Below are positions 21,246 through 31,989 of a stretch of DNA of 64,000 bases, one piece after another. Position numbers and translations under genes: made by a program. The notes under the pieces are model-generated. The model saw only the letters and a list, made by a program, of their open reading frames with translations, was not told the DNA's origin and did no database searches. This stretch comes from Cafeteria roenbergensis. Its lineage: Eukaryota > Sar > Bigyra > Bicosoecida > Cafeteriaceae. Each line of letters opens with the position of its first letter. Positions within the stretch are counted from its first letter, which is position 1. Location: positions 310,001 through 374,000 of the forward strand of contig VLTN01000026.1 of NCBI GenBank assembly GCA_008330645.1. The letters run 5' to 3'.

Positions 21246-22752
21246 TCACGATGACTACGACGGCCGGTCGGTGGGAGTGTCGCGTGGCAGAGCCACTGTC
21301 GTGCCGGTGCTGCTTCCCCGGCCAGGGGGCGTGGTGCGAAGGCCGGGTCGGAGCCACGACGACTCTGACGATGACTCTGACGACGATGACTCCGACGAGG
21401 ATGACTCCGACGACGACCCCGGCGCGGAGCTAGACGCCCGCATGCAGGCAATGTCCCAGCTATTGGCACAGGCGGCCGCGTCTCCCGGGCGAGCGCGCTC
21501 TGGTGTGGGGATCCTTCCGGAAGACGCCCAAGCCATCAACCAGCTTCTTGAGGAGGCGCGTGCGGAGGGGCTCCAAGCCTCAGACCGCGACTCGGAATCA
21601 GACTCCAGCGACGAGTACGTCGATGAGTCTGCGACGGAGCTGGAAGCTCGTCTGCAGCCCCACCAACACGACGACGACGACGACGACCTCTTCTCAGGGC
21701 CCGAAGACAACGGAGCGGAGGGCGATGGCAGCGACGAGGCCGACGGGGCCCATCATCAGCCCGGCGACCGCATCAGCATCCAGCGGGCGGTTGCGTCGGC
21801 GGTGGGCGCCGAGAAGGACAGCGGCTGGCAGAGCCTGAGCGAGGAGGACACTCTCTCGGCTCGCGCCAGCGTCGACTACGACGGCGCGGAGTTCCGCCTC
21901 CCGCCGCCCGGCTACGCATCGGTGGGCGGCTTCGGGGCCGGCTTTGGCAGGGAGGCTCGCCAGCTTGCCGGTCGCGTGTCGGTGCTCAAGGCTTCGGCCC
22001 TGCCGCGAGAGCTGCCGTCCTCCTGGTACGAGTCTGACATCGACCGGCACGGGAGGCGGATTCTCCCGGAGCTGGCAGGGTCGGTGTCGTCGCCAGCCAC
22101 GGATATCTTCCTCTCTGCCGGGCGGCGAGCGCAGGGCGGGCAGGCAGACAACGCGCTGCTCGGGGCGCTGCCCACCGCGGGCCGTCGGCGGCCGCGCCTC
22201 GGCGGCTCCGGCCAGATCCCCGCCGAGGGTCGCAGCGGTGACCGGCTCGTGCTCGAGGCCGCGCGCTCGCTCGGTGTGCCCGCTCAGCAGGCCATTCGCT
22301 TCGTCGAGAGCATGGACCCGGCCACCCTGGATGCCCTCGGTCAGTCGCTCGTTTCGGCGCAGCAAGGGGACGAGGAAGGCTTCGATTCGTTGCAGCGGCA
22401 GGCCAGGCGCGCGGCCGCGGCGGCGGCGGCTCGAGCCAGCGGCGGCGAGCCTGGAGGCATCGCTGCCAGCGGCGCCACCACAGCGAGGGGCAGTCGTCCT
22501 CCGCTTGTGGGTGGCCGGACGTTTGTCATGAGCGAAGACGGCATTCGCCCAGTTGCACCGGCGGCGCCTGCCTCGGATGCGTCCCGGCCTGGCGCGTCTG
22601 AGGGAGCCGGCAGCGATGCGGAGGCAGCCAGTGCTGCCTCCGAAGAACAGGACACTCAGGCGGGGAACGGCGGAGCGACCGGCCCCAGCGATGCCGCGGC
22701 CTGTGAAACGGGGTCTGACGACTCCGACGACTGGGACAACCCCCGACGCTGA
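17499..22752 (+). CDS. LYR-motif / UPF0301 (AlgH, DUF179) fusion protein
   Basis: Proposed exons 17499-17588 and 18178-22752 give about 1554 residues. The 589 bp phase-0 intron has a GTGAGC donor, and a long pyrimidine tract precedes CCCGCAG. Exon 1 encodes an LYR helix (RLALRLYRELLRHAEAYEA). A matching second part, VRQAFRRPLRAGETADQRI, appears near residue 115 after low-complexity sequence. LYR proteins are small mitochondrial assembly factors that bind acyl carrier protein. UPF0301 pieces follow: GTFLVAHPAMADARFCRTVV near 211, GAVGVVVNP, LPGGPVSGFTLLHRF, SAGQLEAELAEGSWF and LWTAVLSSLGGEYAALA near 920. The domain, normally about 190 residues, is spread over about 710 by Ala/Ser-rich insertions. 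The C-terminal 600 residues are acidic, with Asp runs near 1045 and 1095. Organellar location is inference. If the splice is wrong, the second exon would start at ATG 18196 and the LYR peptide would be a separate 40-codon frame. Confidence 0.72.
21217..21246 (+). repeat. GAC trinucleotide run (poly-Asp)
   Basis: Nine GAC units and a GAT encode ten consecutive Asp residues in the acidic tail of the LYR/AlgH protein. A second Asp/Ser-rich stretch follows at about 21355-21420. Confidence 0.9.
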
Positions 22753-23066
22753 GCGCGGCACCGGATCACTCCCGGAGCATCGCGACTTGGTGCGCTGCGC
22801 CGGCAGGTGGCAGGAGCAAGTTGAGTGAGGCGAGCAAGTCAGGACCAGCAGTGCCCCCCCGCTGAACACCAGTCCCCCGTGCTTGATGAAGCGCGCCAAG
22901 CCAGACACGCACAATGCCACAGGTCGAGCATCCCGCGATGACGGCGCGAGAAATTCATAGTCACGCGAAGCCAAGCTTGCGAGGCTTGAGATTTCGGCCG
23001 AGCGCTCGAGAGGCCACCGTTGCTGGCCCCAAGGCGACCGCCTGGATAAATTTCGTCAGAGCCAAG
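22753..23066. other. Convergent intergenic region
   Basis: This 314 bp lies between the stop codons of the LYR/AlgH gene (+) and the zinc finger gene (-). No open frame with coding character and no canonical polyadenylation hexamer was seen. Confidence 0.4.
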
Positions 23067-24206
23067 CTACGACGGACCGCCGAGCGAGCGACTCACGTCC
23101 TGCCTCGGGGCTGCCAGGCTGGGGTCTGTCGGCGAGGAGCGTCCTGCGCTTGCTGTGCAGCAGTCCCCACCTGTGCTGGGACTTGGCTGCTCAACGACAA
23201 GTCCATGTTGCGCTCCTCGGTGAAGTGTCTGAACGTGCTTTCGGAGCAAATTTGCGCGCGTGAAACCGCGACCGCAGTCCCTGCACACGTGTTCACGTTC
23301 TAAAACGTGCACCGTGCGGACATGTGCGTCCAAAGCCTGCGGCCAAGGGAAGAACATGCCGCACTGCTGGCACGTGAGCTCGCAGCTCTCTCGATGTGCG
23401 GCGACGACGTGGGCGCGGAGCTCCTCTGAGCTGGCGTGCTCCTGCTGACACACGCCGCAAGCCCACTTTTGCGCTGCCGAGTGAGCTTCAGATCTGTGCC
23501 AGCGCAAGGCACTGACGCCTTGGAACGATAATTTGCAATCGTCGCAGGCAAAGCCTCGCTCTGCTCCGTGAAGCGACGCGATGTGCTTCCGCAGGTAGGC
23601 CATCCTTGAAAACGCCTGGCCGCATTGCTCGCAGCGGTGGTCTCGCCGACCCTCGTGGACCTCAGCGACGTGGCTTCGCAATGCGGCAGCGCTCGCAAAG
23701 GGATGACCGCAGACACTGCAAGGAAAGTCGCGGCGGTTTCGGTGTACCGTCTGCACGTGGCGATTGAGGTGCGCGGCGATGCCAAACGCCGTGCCGCATT
23801 CGCCGCATGCGAAGTCCCTGCGCTTCTCGTGAACGGTCGCGATGTGAACCCGAAGGGCGCCCGCGTGCGCGAAGGCCCGAGAGCACTGCGCGCACTCGTA
23901 ATCTCGGCGCTGCTCGTGGACTCCAATGCGATGTTTCCGAAGGCTCCCGCTCGCGGAAAAAGTCGCCCCGCAGTCATCGCAGGCGTAGGCCTTGCGCCTT
24001 TCGTGCACCCGCCGCATGTGCTGGGTAAAGTTGCATCTGAGCTTGAAGATGTTTCCGCAGATTGGGCACTCGTGGCCGTCTGAAGCCTGGCTGGACTCGG
24101 CCGGTGCACTTGCAGTGGACCTGGCCATGGCGTCGACAGCAACCTCTGGACATGTTGCCAGAGCGGGTGCGCCCTGGCTCACCGACTGGTCCTTTTGAGT
24201 CGCCAT
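23067..24206 (-). CDS. Ten-finger C2H2 zinc finger protein
   Basis: From ATG 24206 the protein has about 379 residues. After some 40 disordered residues, ten C2H2 units of about 28-30 residues run almost to the end: CPICGNIFKLRCNFTQHMRR, CDDCGATFSASGSLRKH, CAQCSRAFAHAGALRVH, CGECGTAFGIAAHLNRH, CSVCGHPFASAAALRSH, CEQCGQAFSRMAYLRKH, CDDCKLSFQGVSALRWH, CGVCQQEHASSEELRAH, CQQCGMFFPWPQALDAH and CRDCGRGFTRANLLRKH. All zinc ligands are present. Linkers of fingers 1-6 follow HExRRDxxC, not the animal TGEKP type. Finger 8 lacks the usual aromatic core residue. It is most likely a nuclear DNA-binding regulator with unknown target. The frame is open upstream: ATG 24521 would add about 105 residues of low-complexity sequence, and I prefer the shorter form. 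Confidence 0.85.
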   Translation of the reverse strand: MATQKDQSVSQGAPALATCPEVAVDAMARSTASAPAESSQASDGHECPICGNIFKLRCNFTQHMRRVHERRKAYACDDCGATFSASGSLRKHRIGVHEQRRDYECAQCSRAFAHAGALRVHIATVHEKRRDFACGECGTAFGIAAHLNRHVQTVHRNRRDFPCSVCGHPFASAAALRSHVAEVHEGRRDHRCEQCGQAFSRMAYLRKHIASLHGAERGFACDDCKLSFQGVSALRWHRSEAHSAAQKWACGVCQQEHASSEELRAHVVAAHRESCELTCQQCGMFFPWPQALDAHVRTVHVLEREHVCRDCGRGFTRANLLRKHVQTLHRGAQHGLVVEQPSPSTGGDCCTASAGRSSPTDPSLAAPRQDVSRSLGGPS

Positions 24207-24919
24207 GCTGGGCGCAGCGTGCTGCCTGGGCGGAGCCCCGGCGAGGTGGGCAGAGGATGGTGACGCCGCTGAGGCCGAATTTCGAGCGGCAGCCCCAGTC
24301 CCTGATATCGTGCCAATCGCAAGCCTCGACCCATTGGGCACACGTGCGTCACATCGAAATGTCGGGTCCACGAGCTCATGCAAAACCAGGCTAGGGACCG
24401 AGATGATTCGAGGTGGGAGCTGCGAGGGAGGACTGCCGCCGCCGACGCAAGCCGGTGCCGAAGACAACCCTGGAACAGCCGCACCGGAAGACCAGGCGCC
24501 AGCTTGCCCGCCCCACGACATGCGAGCCGCGCCGGGGGCTGGCGGGCGCCGCCTCCCCCGCGAATTCAGCTGTGCAACTTTGCGGCGAGGCTGGCATAGC
24601 GCCTGGAGCAGAGCATGTGGCAGCGTGACACGCTCATCCGCAACGAGAACCCTGTCTGCACCAGATGCCCAGCGAAACGTTGGAGCTTGCCAGGCGCGGT
24701 CAGCCACTTTGCGAGCCGAGTTGCGACGACCCACCGGCACACAAGGAAACTCAGATGGCGCAGTGCACAGTTCCGCGCTGGCCTTCCGCTGCCCCGCGCG
24801 AGCGAAGCCGTGCGAGAAAGAGCCAGTCACCTTGCTCCGCAGCCCCTTCGCAGCGCTTTGGCTCGCCCGGAAACGTGAGCCCACCGCGCCCACGCCTGAG
24901 TGCGGCGCGAGCACTGCAG
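24207..24919. other. Upstream region of zinc finger gene
   Basis: This 713 bp lies between the M20 peptidase stop and the chosen zinc finger start, both on the minus strand. The zinc finger frame is open through it, so the proximal part (to 24521) could be N-terminal coding sequence. Codon choice looks mixed, and I see no domain, RNA gene or repeat. Confidence 0.35.
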
Positions 24920-26845
24920 CTACTCGGCCGCACACACGACACGGGCGACAACCTCCGCCAGGATTGCAGCCTTGGGCAGCGCCGATGGCCAGAACAATCT
25001 CTCAGCTGGAACGTCATCCTTGTCCGCCGCGTTGTGCGCACCAAGCCCGTGCGGCCCCATGGCATCGATACACGGCGCAAGCGCCCACAGGTTGTTTGCG
25101 TCTGAGAGCCCGCCGCGGACTTGGATCCCGCACTCCAAGCCAAGGTCCGACGCGACTTCTTGGGCAGTTGCGGCCAGCTGGTCACCGCCAGCAGTTCGTG
25201 CCCATGGCGCCGCCCTGACGCGCTCTTCCACGGACACCCTGATGCCGTGCTGCCTCTCGCCAAAGGCGCTTGCTGCGAGAGCCGGGGCGCCCGCTAGCGC
25301 GTCTGATGCTCCACGAGCCGCCGACGGCATCACCGAGCCAGGCAGCTGGGCTTCGGCGTCGATTGCTCGAACTGCGGCTGCCAGCATGCCCTCTCCAAGC
25401 TCGAAGCCGGAGGCATCTGCAGCGCGCATTTCGACCAGGACCGTTGCTCGGTCTGGCACCGTGTTGTGCGTTGCTCCAGCCTCGATTTTGCCCACGTTGA
25501 CCGTCACTGGCGCCGGGCCCTGGCCCGAATCGCACGAGGAGCTGGTCGCGCTCGCCACGGCTTCGTTCGCGCGCTCAGCCAAAATGGCGAACCGGGCAGC
25601 TGCAAGGGCGGCGCTGCGCCCAGTCTGGTGTGCATTTCCGGCGTGGGCCGCCCGGCCGGCAAGGTGGACCCGCCACACCAGCATGCCCCGTCGCTCGCGG
25701 ACGACGAGCATGGCTGGACCCCCGGCCAGCGAGCCAGCGAGCGAGGGGCCGATCCTCGAAGCGCGGGCGGGGCCGCCGCTGCGCTTCGCCTCCATGGGCA
25801 CGGCTGGACCAGCAGCACTGGAGTCTGAGAATTGCGGCAAGGCAGCTGAGGCCGCCCCCGCGCCCGCCTCCGCATCGCTCCGCTCGCTCGCATCACCGCA
25901 CTGGCCCGCGTGCTCAAACGCCGGCGCCGCCCACTTGGGAACCTCCCCGCCTGGGCCCTGAAGCCGCGTAATGCCCGCCTCGAGAACGAAGCATGCCAGC
26001 AGCCTGTGGGCCGAAGCTGCTGCTGCCGGCGCATCTGCTGCGGCCGGCGCCGTCGCCTCCACCCGCGACGCGCAGTCGAGCAGCCGCGCTCTGGCCGCGG
26101 CCACATCGGCAGCAAGGCCGTCAGGGCCGGGTGCCGAGTCGGCGCTCGCTGTGCCTGACGCGCGCTCCTCACCGGCGCTGGGCCGCGTGCCGGCGCCCCC
26201 AGCCGAAGCGTGTCCCCCCGCCGCCGTCGGCAGGTCCACTGCGCCGCACGCGAGCGCAAACCTGCGGCACTGCGCGGCAAAGTCCCAGCACAACGGCTCC
26301 TCGGCAGCGTTGAGCCACACGTGGATCGCGCAGCGGCGGTACGCCTGCGGGTGGGCCACGCGAAGCGCGTCCAGCGCGGCGCGGGCGGTGACGGTGCCAC
26401 CCTTGCAGTCCATGGTGCCGGGCCCGCGGATCCAGCCGGGCGCGCCGCAGTCCTCGTCCCACGCGTGCCCGGCCGCGGCGAGCTCTTCCTCTGGAAACAC
26501 CGTGTCCAAGTGCGACACCAGCGCGATGGAAGGCGCAGCCTCGCCGTCGCCTGGGGGGTCCAGCGGAGGGCGGAAGAGCAACCTGTGGTGCCCGTACGCC
26601 TCGTCAGTGGTGCTGGCCGGGGACGCCTGTGTCCAGTCGCCCTCGAGCGCGGCCGGGGCGCCTGGGCCGCTCGGCACTCCGGTGAACATCTCCGCCGTTG
26701 CGGCCCCGCAGCGCGTCACGCCCGCCCCGTCGCGCGAGAAGCTGGCGAGCCCCACCTGGCGCCGAAGCTCGCCAAGGTACCAGGGCGCGCCTGCCACAAG
26801 GGCCCGCACAGCAGCAGCTGCTCGCGCCGCTGTCGGCTCAGCCAT
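24920..26845 (-). CDS. M20-family zinc metallopeptidase (carboxypeptidase G2-like)
   Basis: A single exon of about 641 residues with a clear ATG (MAEPTAARAAAAVRALV). M20 enzymes are di-zinc amidohydrolases or exopeptidases. Visible in order: the first metal motif ALVSHLDTVFPEEE near 110 (His, catalytic Asp), the bridging Asp in GPGTMDCKGGT near 145, the catalytic and ligand pair in NAAEEPLCWDF near 180, the lid/dimerisation part with HLAGRAAHAGNAHQTGRSAA, VNVGKIEAGATHNTVPDRA and VLVEMRAAD, and the C-terminal RGGLSDANNLWAL and GPHGLGAHNAADKDDVP, which carries the last His ligand. About 180 residues of Ala/Ser-rich insertion separate the catalytic halves, making it longer than the usual 400-450. 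No signal peptide is seen, so a cytosolic enzyme is likely. Substrate cannot be told from sequence. Confidence 0.88.
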   Translation of the reverse strand: MAEPTAARAAAAVRALVAGAPWYLGELRRQVGLASFSRDGAGVTRCGAATAEMFTGVPSGPGAPAALEGDWTQASPASTTDEAYGHHRLLFRPPLDPPGDGEAAPSIALVSHLDTVFPEEELAAAGHAWDEDCGAPGWIRGPGTMDCKGGTVTARAALDALRVAHPQAYRRCAIHVWLNAAEEPLCWDFAAQCRRFALACGAVDLPTAAGGHASAGGAGTRPSAGEERASGTASADSAPGPDGLAADVAAARARLLDCASRVEATAPAAADAPAAAASAHRLLACFVLEAGITRLQGPGGEVPKWAAPAFEHAGQCGDASERSDAEAGAGAASAALPQFSDSSAAGPAVPMEAKRSGGPARASRIGPSLAGSLAGGPAMLVVRERRGMLVWRVHLAGRAAHAGNAHQTGRSAALAAARFAILAERANEAVASATSSSCDSGQGPAPVTVNVGKIEAGATHNTVPDRATVLVEMRAADASGFELGEGMLAAAVRAIDAEAQLPGSVMPSAARGASDALAGAPALAASAFGERQHGIRVSVEERVRAAPWARTAGGDQLAATAQEVASDLGLECGIQVRGGLSDANNLWALAPCIDAMGPHGLGAHNAADKDDVPAERLFWPSALPKAAILAEVVARVVCAAE

Positions 26846-27124
26846 GGCAGCCGCTTTCCCGCAGGCAGGCAGGCAGAACGCACGGCACGCGCGCTTCGCG
26901 GCGCAGTCGAAGCGGGATCAGCGCTGGCGGCTCGCAGCGCGTTCTGGGACGCCGTACGCGAGCTGTGCGGCGTCGGGCGGCCGCAAATTTTGGTGAGGTC
27001 GGCTCTGCCCGCGCGTGTGCTGTGGCCAGGCAACGGGGCGCGCTGGGACTGCTGCATCAGCGGGGAGAACGAATCGCGGGTCCACGCAGTGCGCACGCGC
27101 TTCAAGCAGGGCGCTTCTGGCGGC

Positions 27125-30100
27125 TCAAGCAGTTCTGCCTGGAAATCGCACTTCTGAGCTCTTGCGCTCCCGCCCCTCGGCCGCAGGTGCGCCGCCCGCG
27201 GCGGAGGCAGGGGCGCGGTCGTCTCCGGCGGCAGCCGCAGCCTCTGTGCCGTGCTCTGGCGCTGCCGCGCTGTCAACGGCCCGCATGGTGGCTTCCCAGG
27301 CAGCGTCGCCGGGGCGGGCGCGGCGGCGGCACAGGTCAGCGGCCGTGAAGCCGTTCGAGTCCCGCAGGCTGGCATCGGCCCCCGCCCGCACCAGCAGTCG
27401 AGCGACCCCTGCCGCCCTTCCCAGCACCGCCTCGTGCAGCGGCGTCAGGCAGTGCTTCGACAGCGCCGAGGGGCTGGCCCCGGCACGCAGAAGCCACACG
27501 ACGGCCCCCATGGCACCCGCGCGGGCGGCCACGTGGATGGCCTGGCGGCCGTCCGCGTCGCTGGCGCCGACGACGTTGGCGCCCGCCTGCCTCAGGGCCT
27601 CCAGGGACACGACGGAGCAGCTCTTCGCCGCATAGTGGGCCGCGTGGCGGCCGTGGCCGTCCGTGGCGTCCACGCTCAGACCGGCAGCGGTTTCGCCGCG
27701 CCGGGAGACGGTTCCCTCCGCCCCCGTCGAGGCTACGACCACCGCGGTGGGCGGCACGGGCGGCAGCGGCTGGAGAGTCAGCGGCTTCCCGGGGGCGGTT
27801 TCGCCGGAGAGGGCGGTCGGGGACTCGCTGTTGGCCTCGCCAAAGGCTTCCTCCGCGAGCTGGGACGCGGCCGCAGCTGCCTGCGGCGAGAGGCCGAGCT
27901 GGCGGCGGAGCAGCGACACGTCCCCTAGCTCGCACGCGCGCTGCAGCTGGGAGAAGACGAGCGGGGTGGCGGCGCCGGCAGGGGCGGCGCCCGCGCCGGT
28001 CCTGGCGGCGGCGGCGAGGGACGACCCCGGCGGCACGGACGCAGACGGCCTGTGGCCGGGGGCGGCGCCTGGTGCCGGGGCGGCGGCAGCGAGGCTTGCG
28101 GCCACGGCCCCGCCTCCAGCGCGCAGGGGGGACCCCCGAGCGCCTGCAGAGCTGTGCGACGTGTGAACGGGGGCGGCACCGTCCTTGTAGGGGGAGGGGC
28201 TGAGCCGGCGACTGAGGCCTCGGAAGATTGCGCCGAAGAAGCCGCCGCCGCCGCTGCCGCCGCCGCCGCCCCCAGAGGCCGGGGACGACACGGCCCCCAC
28301 CGCCGCGGTGATGGCTGGGGTCCGCCCGCCCGCCCCCTCCGCCTTGCGCCGTCGGCCGCCGCCCCCGCGCACCACCCGCCTGCCGCTGCCGCCCCTGTGA
28401 AGGGCCGTTGCGGCGCCAGCCCCGCTCGGCAGCGGCCGCGACGACTGGAGCAGGTCAATGTCGTCCGCCGCCACCGCGTCCGCCATTCGGCTCAGCAGCG
28501 CGCTGAGACGCCCTTCGTACGCATGAACCGTCGTGCGAGACTCCTCCAGCTGGTCCGTCAGAGCCGCAACCTCCGCGTCGCGGGTCCGCAAGGCGGCCGA
28601 CAAACTCCGCACCTGGGAGGCAGCGTCGCTCAGCGAGGTGATGTGCAGAGCCGCGCGGCAGCGAACCCACGCCCGACGCCGGAACCGGTCGCGGAAGCCG
28701 TGCACGGACCGCGGAGGCTCACTTCGGGGCAGAGCCACTTCGTCGAGCGTCTCCCCGTACCGCCAGCCGTCCGCGTCGGTCACGGGCATCGCAACGGCAG
28801 CGCCCCCTTTTGGCTCCGCGGAGCCGCTCCGCAGCGCGGCCTGCCCAAAGTCGTGGGCGACGTGCCACTGGCCCAGCCAGTACCACTCCTCCCCCGGCAG
28901 GGCCACGTCGTCTGTCCCGCCCGGCAGCGGCGTTCCGTCGGGGGACGCCCACTCGGCGGTTTCGCCGTCCTCGTCCTGGGCGGGCTTCCAGCCGGAGGAG
29001 GACGCGAACGCCTGGCGCTGGAAGACCACCTCCCAGCGCTGCGACGGGGCGTGCTCGCCGGCAGAGCCGTCCGTGGAGCCCCCAGGGGAGGCGGCGGCGG
29101 TCGCTGCGGAACGACCTCGGCCGCCATCGCTCGCCGCTGGTTCCGAGGCGGCGTCCCCGCTGGAGGGCGACGAGGCGGTGGCGGCCGAGGGGGGGGCTCC
29201 CGTTGCTTGCGGTGACGCGGCTGTGTCCGCAGCCTCCGCCTGGGCCGCTGACATCTCCGCGTCGCGCAGCTGCTCCCTGAGAGACTCGTTGTCCTCCAGC
29301 GTGCGCTGGAACGTCGCTCTGAGCAGCTCCAGCTCGCGGCGCAGGGACGACTCGGTGGCGGCGGCGGCCTCGGCGGCTGCGGTGGCGGCGACCGTGGCCT
29401 CGGCGGTGGCGGCGGCGGCTGCGGCGGCGGCCGCCTCGTCGACGGCCGTTTGCTGAGCCGCCGCCGCTGCAGCAGCTGCTGCCTCGTCAGCTGACTGCTC
29501 TGGCGACGACTCGTCGTCATCGGCAGCGCCCGTTGCGGCGGAGTCAGCCGCATCGTCCGTGGCCGCATCGTCCGCCGCTGCTGGCGCCGCTGCTTCAGCT
29601 GCCGCTGCTTCAGCTGCCGCTGCTTCAGCTGCCGCCGCCTTGGCCTTCGCGTCGGCGGCCGCAGCGTCGGCGTCGCGCAGCTGAGCCAGTAGCCTGTCCC
29701 GCTCCGCCGCCACGTTGGATCGCTCCTCCTTGGCCGTTGCGAGGGCCGCGTCCGCCGCGGACATGCGATCCCGCATACCGCTGAGCTCGGTGGCCGCTTC
29801 GCCCAGCAGCCCGCTCAGCTGCCTGACGTTGGCTGCGAGCTTCTCGTTGCGGGACTTGAGGTCGGCGACGGCGGCGGCGCTGTCGCGGGCAGTAGCCTCC
29901 GCTGCCGCCAGCGCAGCTGCGGTGGCGGCTGCGTCAGCCGTGGTGGCTGCCGCTGCGTCCTCGTCGCCGGCGGCCGAGGCTGTCTCGGCGGCGACCCCGC
30001 CCTCAGAGGCAGCAACCACTACCCCGCCCTCAGAGGCAGCAACCACTGCCGCTGCCCCTGCAGCAGCTTCCGCGCCGGCAGCGGCGTCGCCGAGGAGGCG

Positions 30101-31772
30101 GGGGACGCTCTCACCGCCGTCCGCTGCGCGGTACGCGGCCAGCTCGGCCTCCAGCTGCGCGATGTAGCGTCGCATCTGGTCGGGGGACCGCTCGCGGTTC
30201 ACCGTGGCCCTGTTCCGAATTTGCTTGGCACGCTTGCCGAAGCGCAGCGTTGAGAGGGTTTCCGCCTGGTTGAATATGCTGGGCGAGCAGCAGATGACCA
30301 GCGCCGTGCGCGCGTTGCCACCGAGGCACTCCTGCAGCACGCGGGTGAGCTTGGAGTTGCGGTAGGGCACGTGGGTGGCTTTGCCGTCCGTTAGCGCCTT
30401 GATGACGTTTCCCAGCGCCGAGAGGCTCTGGTTGATCTTCATGGCTTCCTGCAGCTGCTGCCCCGACACGCCAGTCTTGTTGACCGTCTCGGAGCCGGCG
30501 AGGTCCACGAGGTACAGGCGCGACGAGCGGGACTCCCCGCGGGCGCTGTCGCGCTTGACCAGGTGCAGCATGAAGAGGCTGTGAGAGCGCGACGAGCCGG
30601 CGTTCATGCCCGTGGCGGCGACGGCTCTGTTCGCGTTGCCCGCGCGCAGCACCCGCAGCAGCTCGTCCTCGTCCACGACGTCCACCTCCGTCACCTCCTT
30701 CAGGTACACCCCCTTGGAGGGGTCCTCCCCCACCTGCAAGTTGGCCTTTGAGGGGTCGAGCAGGCAGCGGATCTTCTCCATGTAAATCTCGACCATGCTC
30801 ACGCTGATGCTGAACTCCACCGTCTCGTCGGCGTCCATGGCGTACTCGAACAGGTCCCGCGCCACTCGCGGGATCACACCCATGTCGGCGGCCGGAGGCG
30901 CCCCCCCGCCTTCGCCGTCCGAGTCCGCGCGCGCCGGCGTGGCGGGCCCCGGGCTCTCAAGGGGCACGCCGTCGGCGTCACTGGACACAGTTGCGTCTGC
31001 GCCCGTCATCGTAAAGGTCTTGCCGGAGCCCGTCTGCCCGTAAGCGAGCAGGCAGGAGTTGAATCCTTCCAGCGCCGCAGCGATGACAGGCCGCCCCGCT
31101 GCCGCGTACACCTGCTCCTGCGTCGAGGCCTCGTCAAAGACCTTGTCGAAGCGGAACGTGTGGCTGGCCTGGTCGGCGGTGTGAAGCGACACCGCGGTGC
31201 CCGCCTCGCCGTACACGGCGCACCGGTCGTCGCCTTGCTCGCGCCGCTCCCTGGCGTTGAGGGGCCGGAAACGGCAGATGACCTGCGCGGGAGAGCAGCG
31301 TCATGCGCGGGGCGGCGTCAACGGGATCGGGGCCTGCCGAGCGCAGGCCAAAACACGCAATGACCAAAACACAGCCAATTGGCCGACGAGCTGCCAACCA
31401 GCCACGGTGTCGAGGCCCGGCGCGAGAAAGCGTTCTGCCTGTGCGTGGGCGCGCGCGTGGCTGTGACCGAGGTCCAGGTCGTTTGGCGCGCCCGGGCCCG
31501 TCCGGCGCCCTGGCGGGCTGAGAGCGAGCGCGAGGTTCGAACGCCTGCCGTTTGTGGGGCCGCACTCTCGCCTCGCGCTGCAGCGCTGAGGCCCGCAGCA
31601 AGGCCCGCGCTGCCTGCAGCTGTGGGACATCTTGGTATCCACGCCCGGGGCGCCGGCTCGGCCGCTCGTTGCGGCTTGGCGGCGCTGTGCTCACCTTGAT
31701 GTTGTCCCGGCTCTCCTTGCTGGGCGTGGCCGGCGACGCAGAGGCCCCGTGGCTGGAGTCTGCCGCTGCCAT
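27125..31772 (-). CDS. Kinesin (kinesin-1-like motor) with DysF-like and ankyrin regions
   Basis: Exons 31772-31695 and 31282-27125 on the minus strand give about 1411 residues. The 412 bp phase-0 intron (GTGAGC, CGCAG) joins SKESRDNIK to VICRFRPLNARE, a textbook kinesin start. The motor has the P-loop GQTGSGKTFTM near 108, switch I NAGSSRSH, switch II LVDLAGSE and VPYRNSKLTRVLQ. The motor end RFGKRAKQIRNRATVNRERS resembles kinesin-1. An Ala-rich coiled coil runs to about 770. At 774-902 the pattern WEVVFQRQAF...GW...EEWYWLGQWHV...DADGWRYGETLDEV...FRRRAWVRCRA fits the DysF domain of dysferlin and peroxins. Three or four ankyrin-like repeats lie near 1234-1364 (DGRQAIHVAARAGA, KHCLTPLHEAVLGRA). 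It is probably a plus-end motor with a membrane-related cargo end; the direction and cargo are inferred. It is divergent from the villin-headpiece gene. Confidence 0.9.
29994..30047 (-). repeat. Perfect 27-bp tandem duplication in kinesin coding sequence
   Basis: The 27 nt at 29994-30020 is repeated exactly at 30021-30047. It encodes two copies of VVAASEGGV in the coiled-coil region of the kinesin. Perfect identity and retained frame suggest a recent slippage event. Confidence 0.95.
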
Positions 31773-31989
31773 CACGCCCGGGATGGCTGCGCTGGCCTCT
31801 GTCTGCGCGCCGAGAGTCGGGCAGGCCCGAGCCTCGCCCCCTCGGTGCGGGGGAGCCGAGCCAGGCCGGGCGTTGGCTTGCTCGGCGGCGGCAGAGCCAC
31901 GTGCCGCGCATTCCGGAGAGGTGCAGACGGATGACGCCCGGCCCGGCAGCCGCCACTGCCCGTGGGGCCCCGACGCGGAGCCCGGAAAC
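31773..31989. promoter_or_regulatory. Divergent promoter region (217 bp)
   Basis: This is the whole space between the start codons of the kinesin (-) and the villin-headpiece protein (+), so both promoters overlap. It contains one copy of the enriched word GGCAGAGCC at 31890-31898. No TATA box is seen. Confidence 0.4.

Noticed and set aside
31530-31560. tRNA-like GGTTCGAA sequence in the kinesin intron
   Set aside because: The bases on either side do not pair as a T-arm stem, and no anticodon or acceptor arms could be placed.
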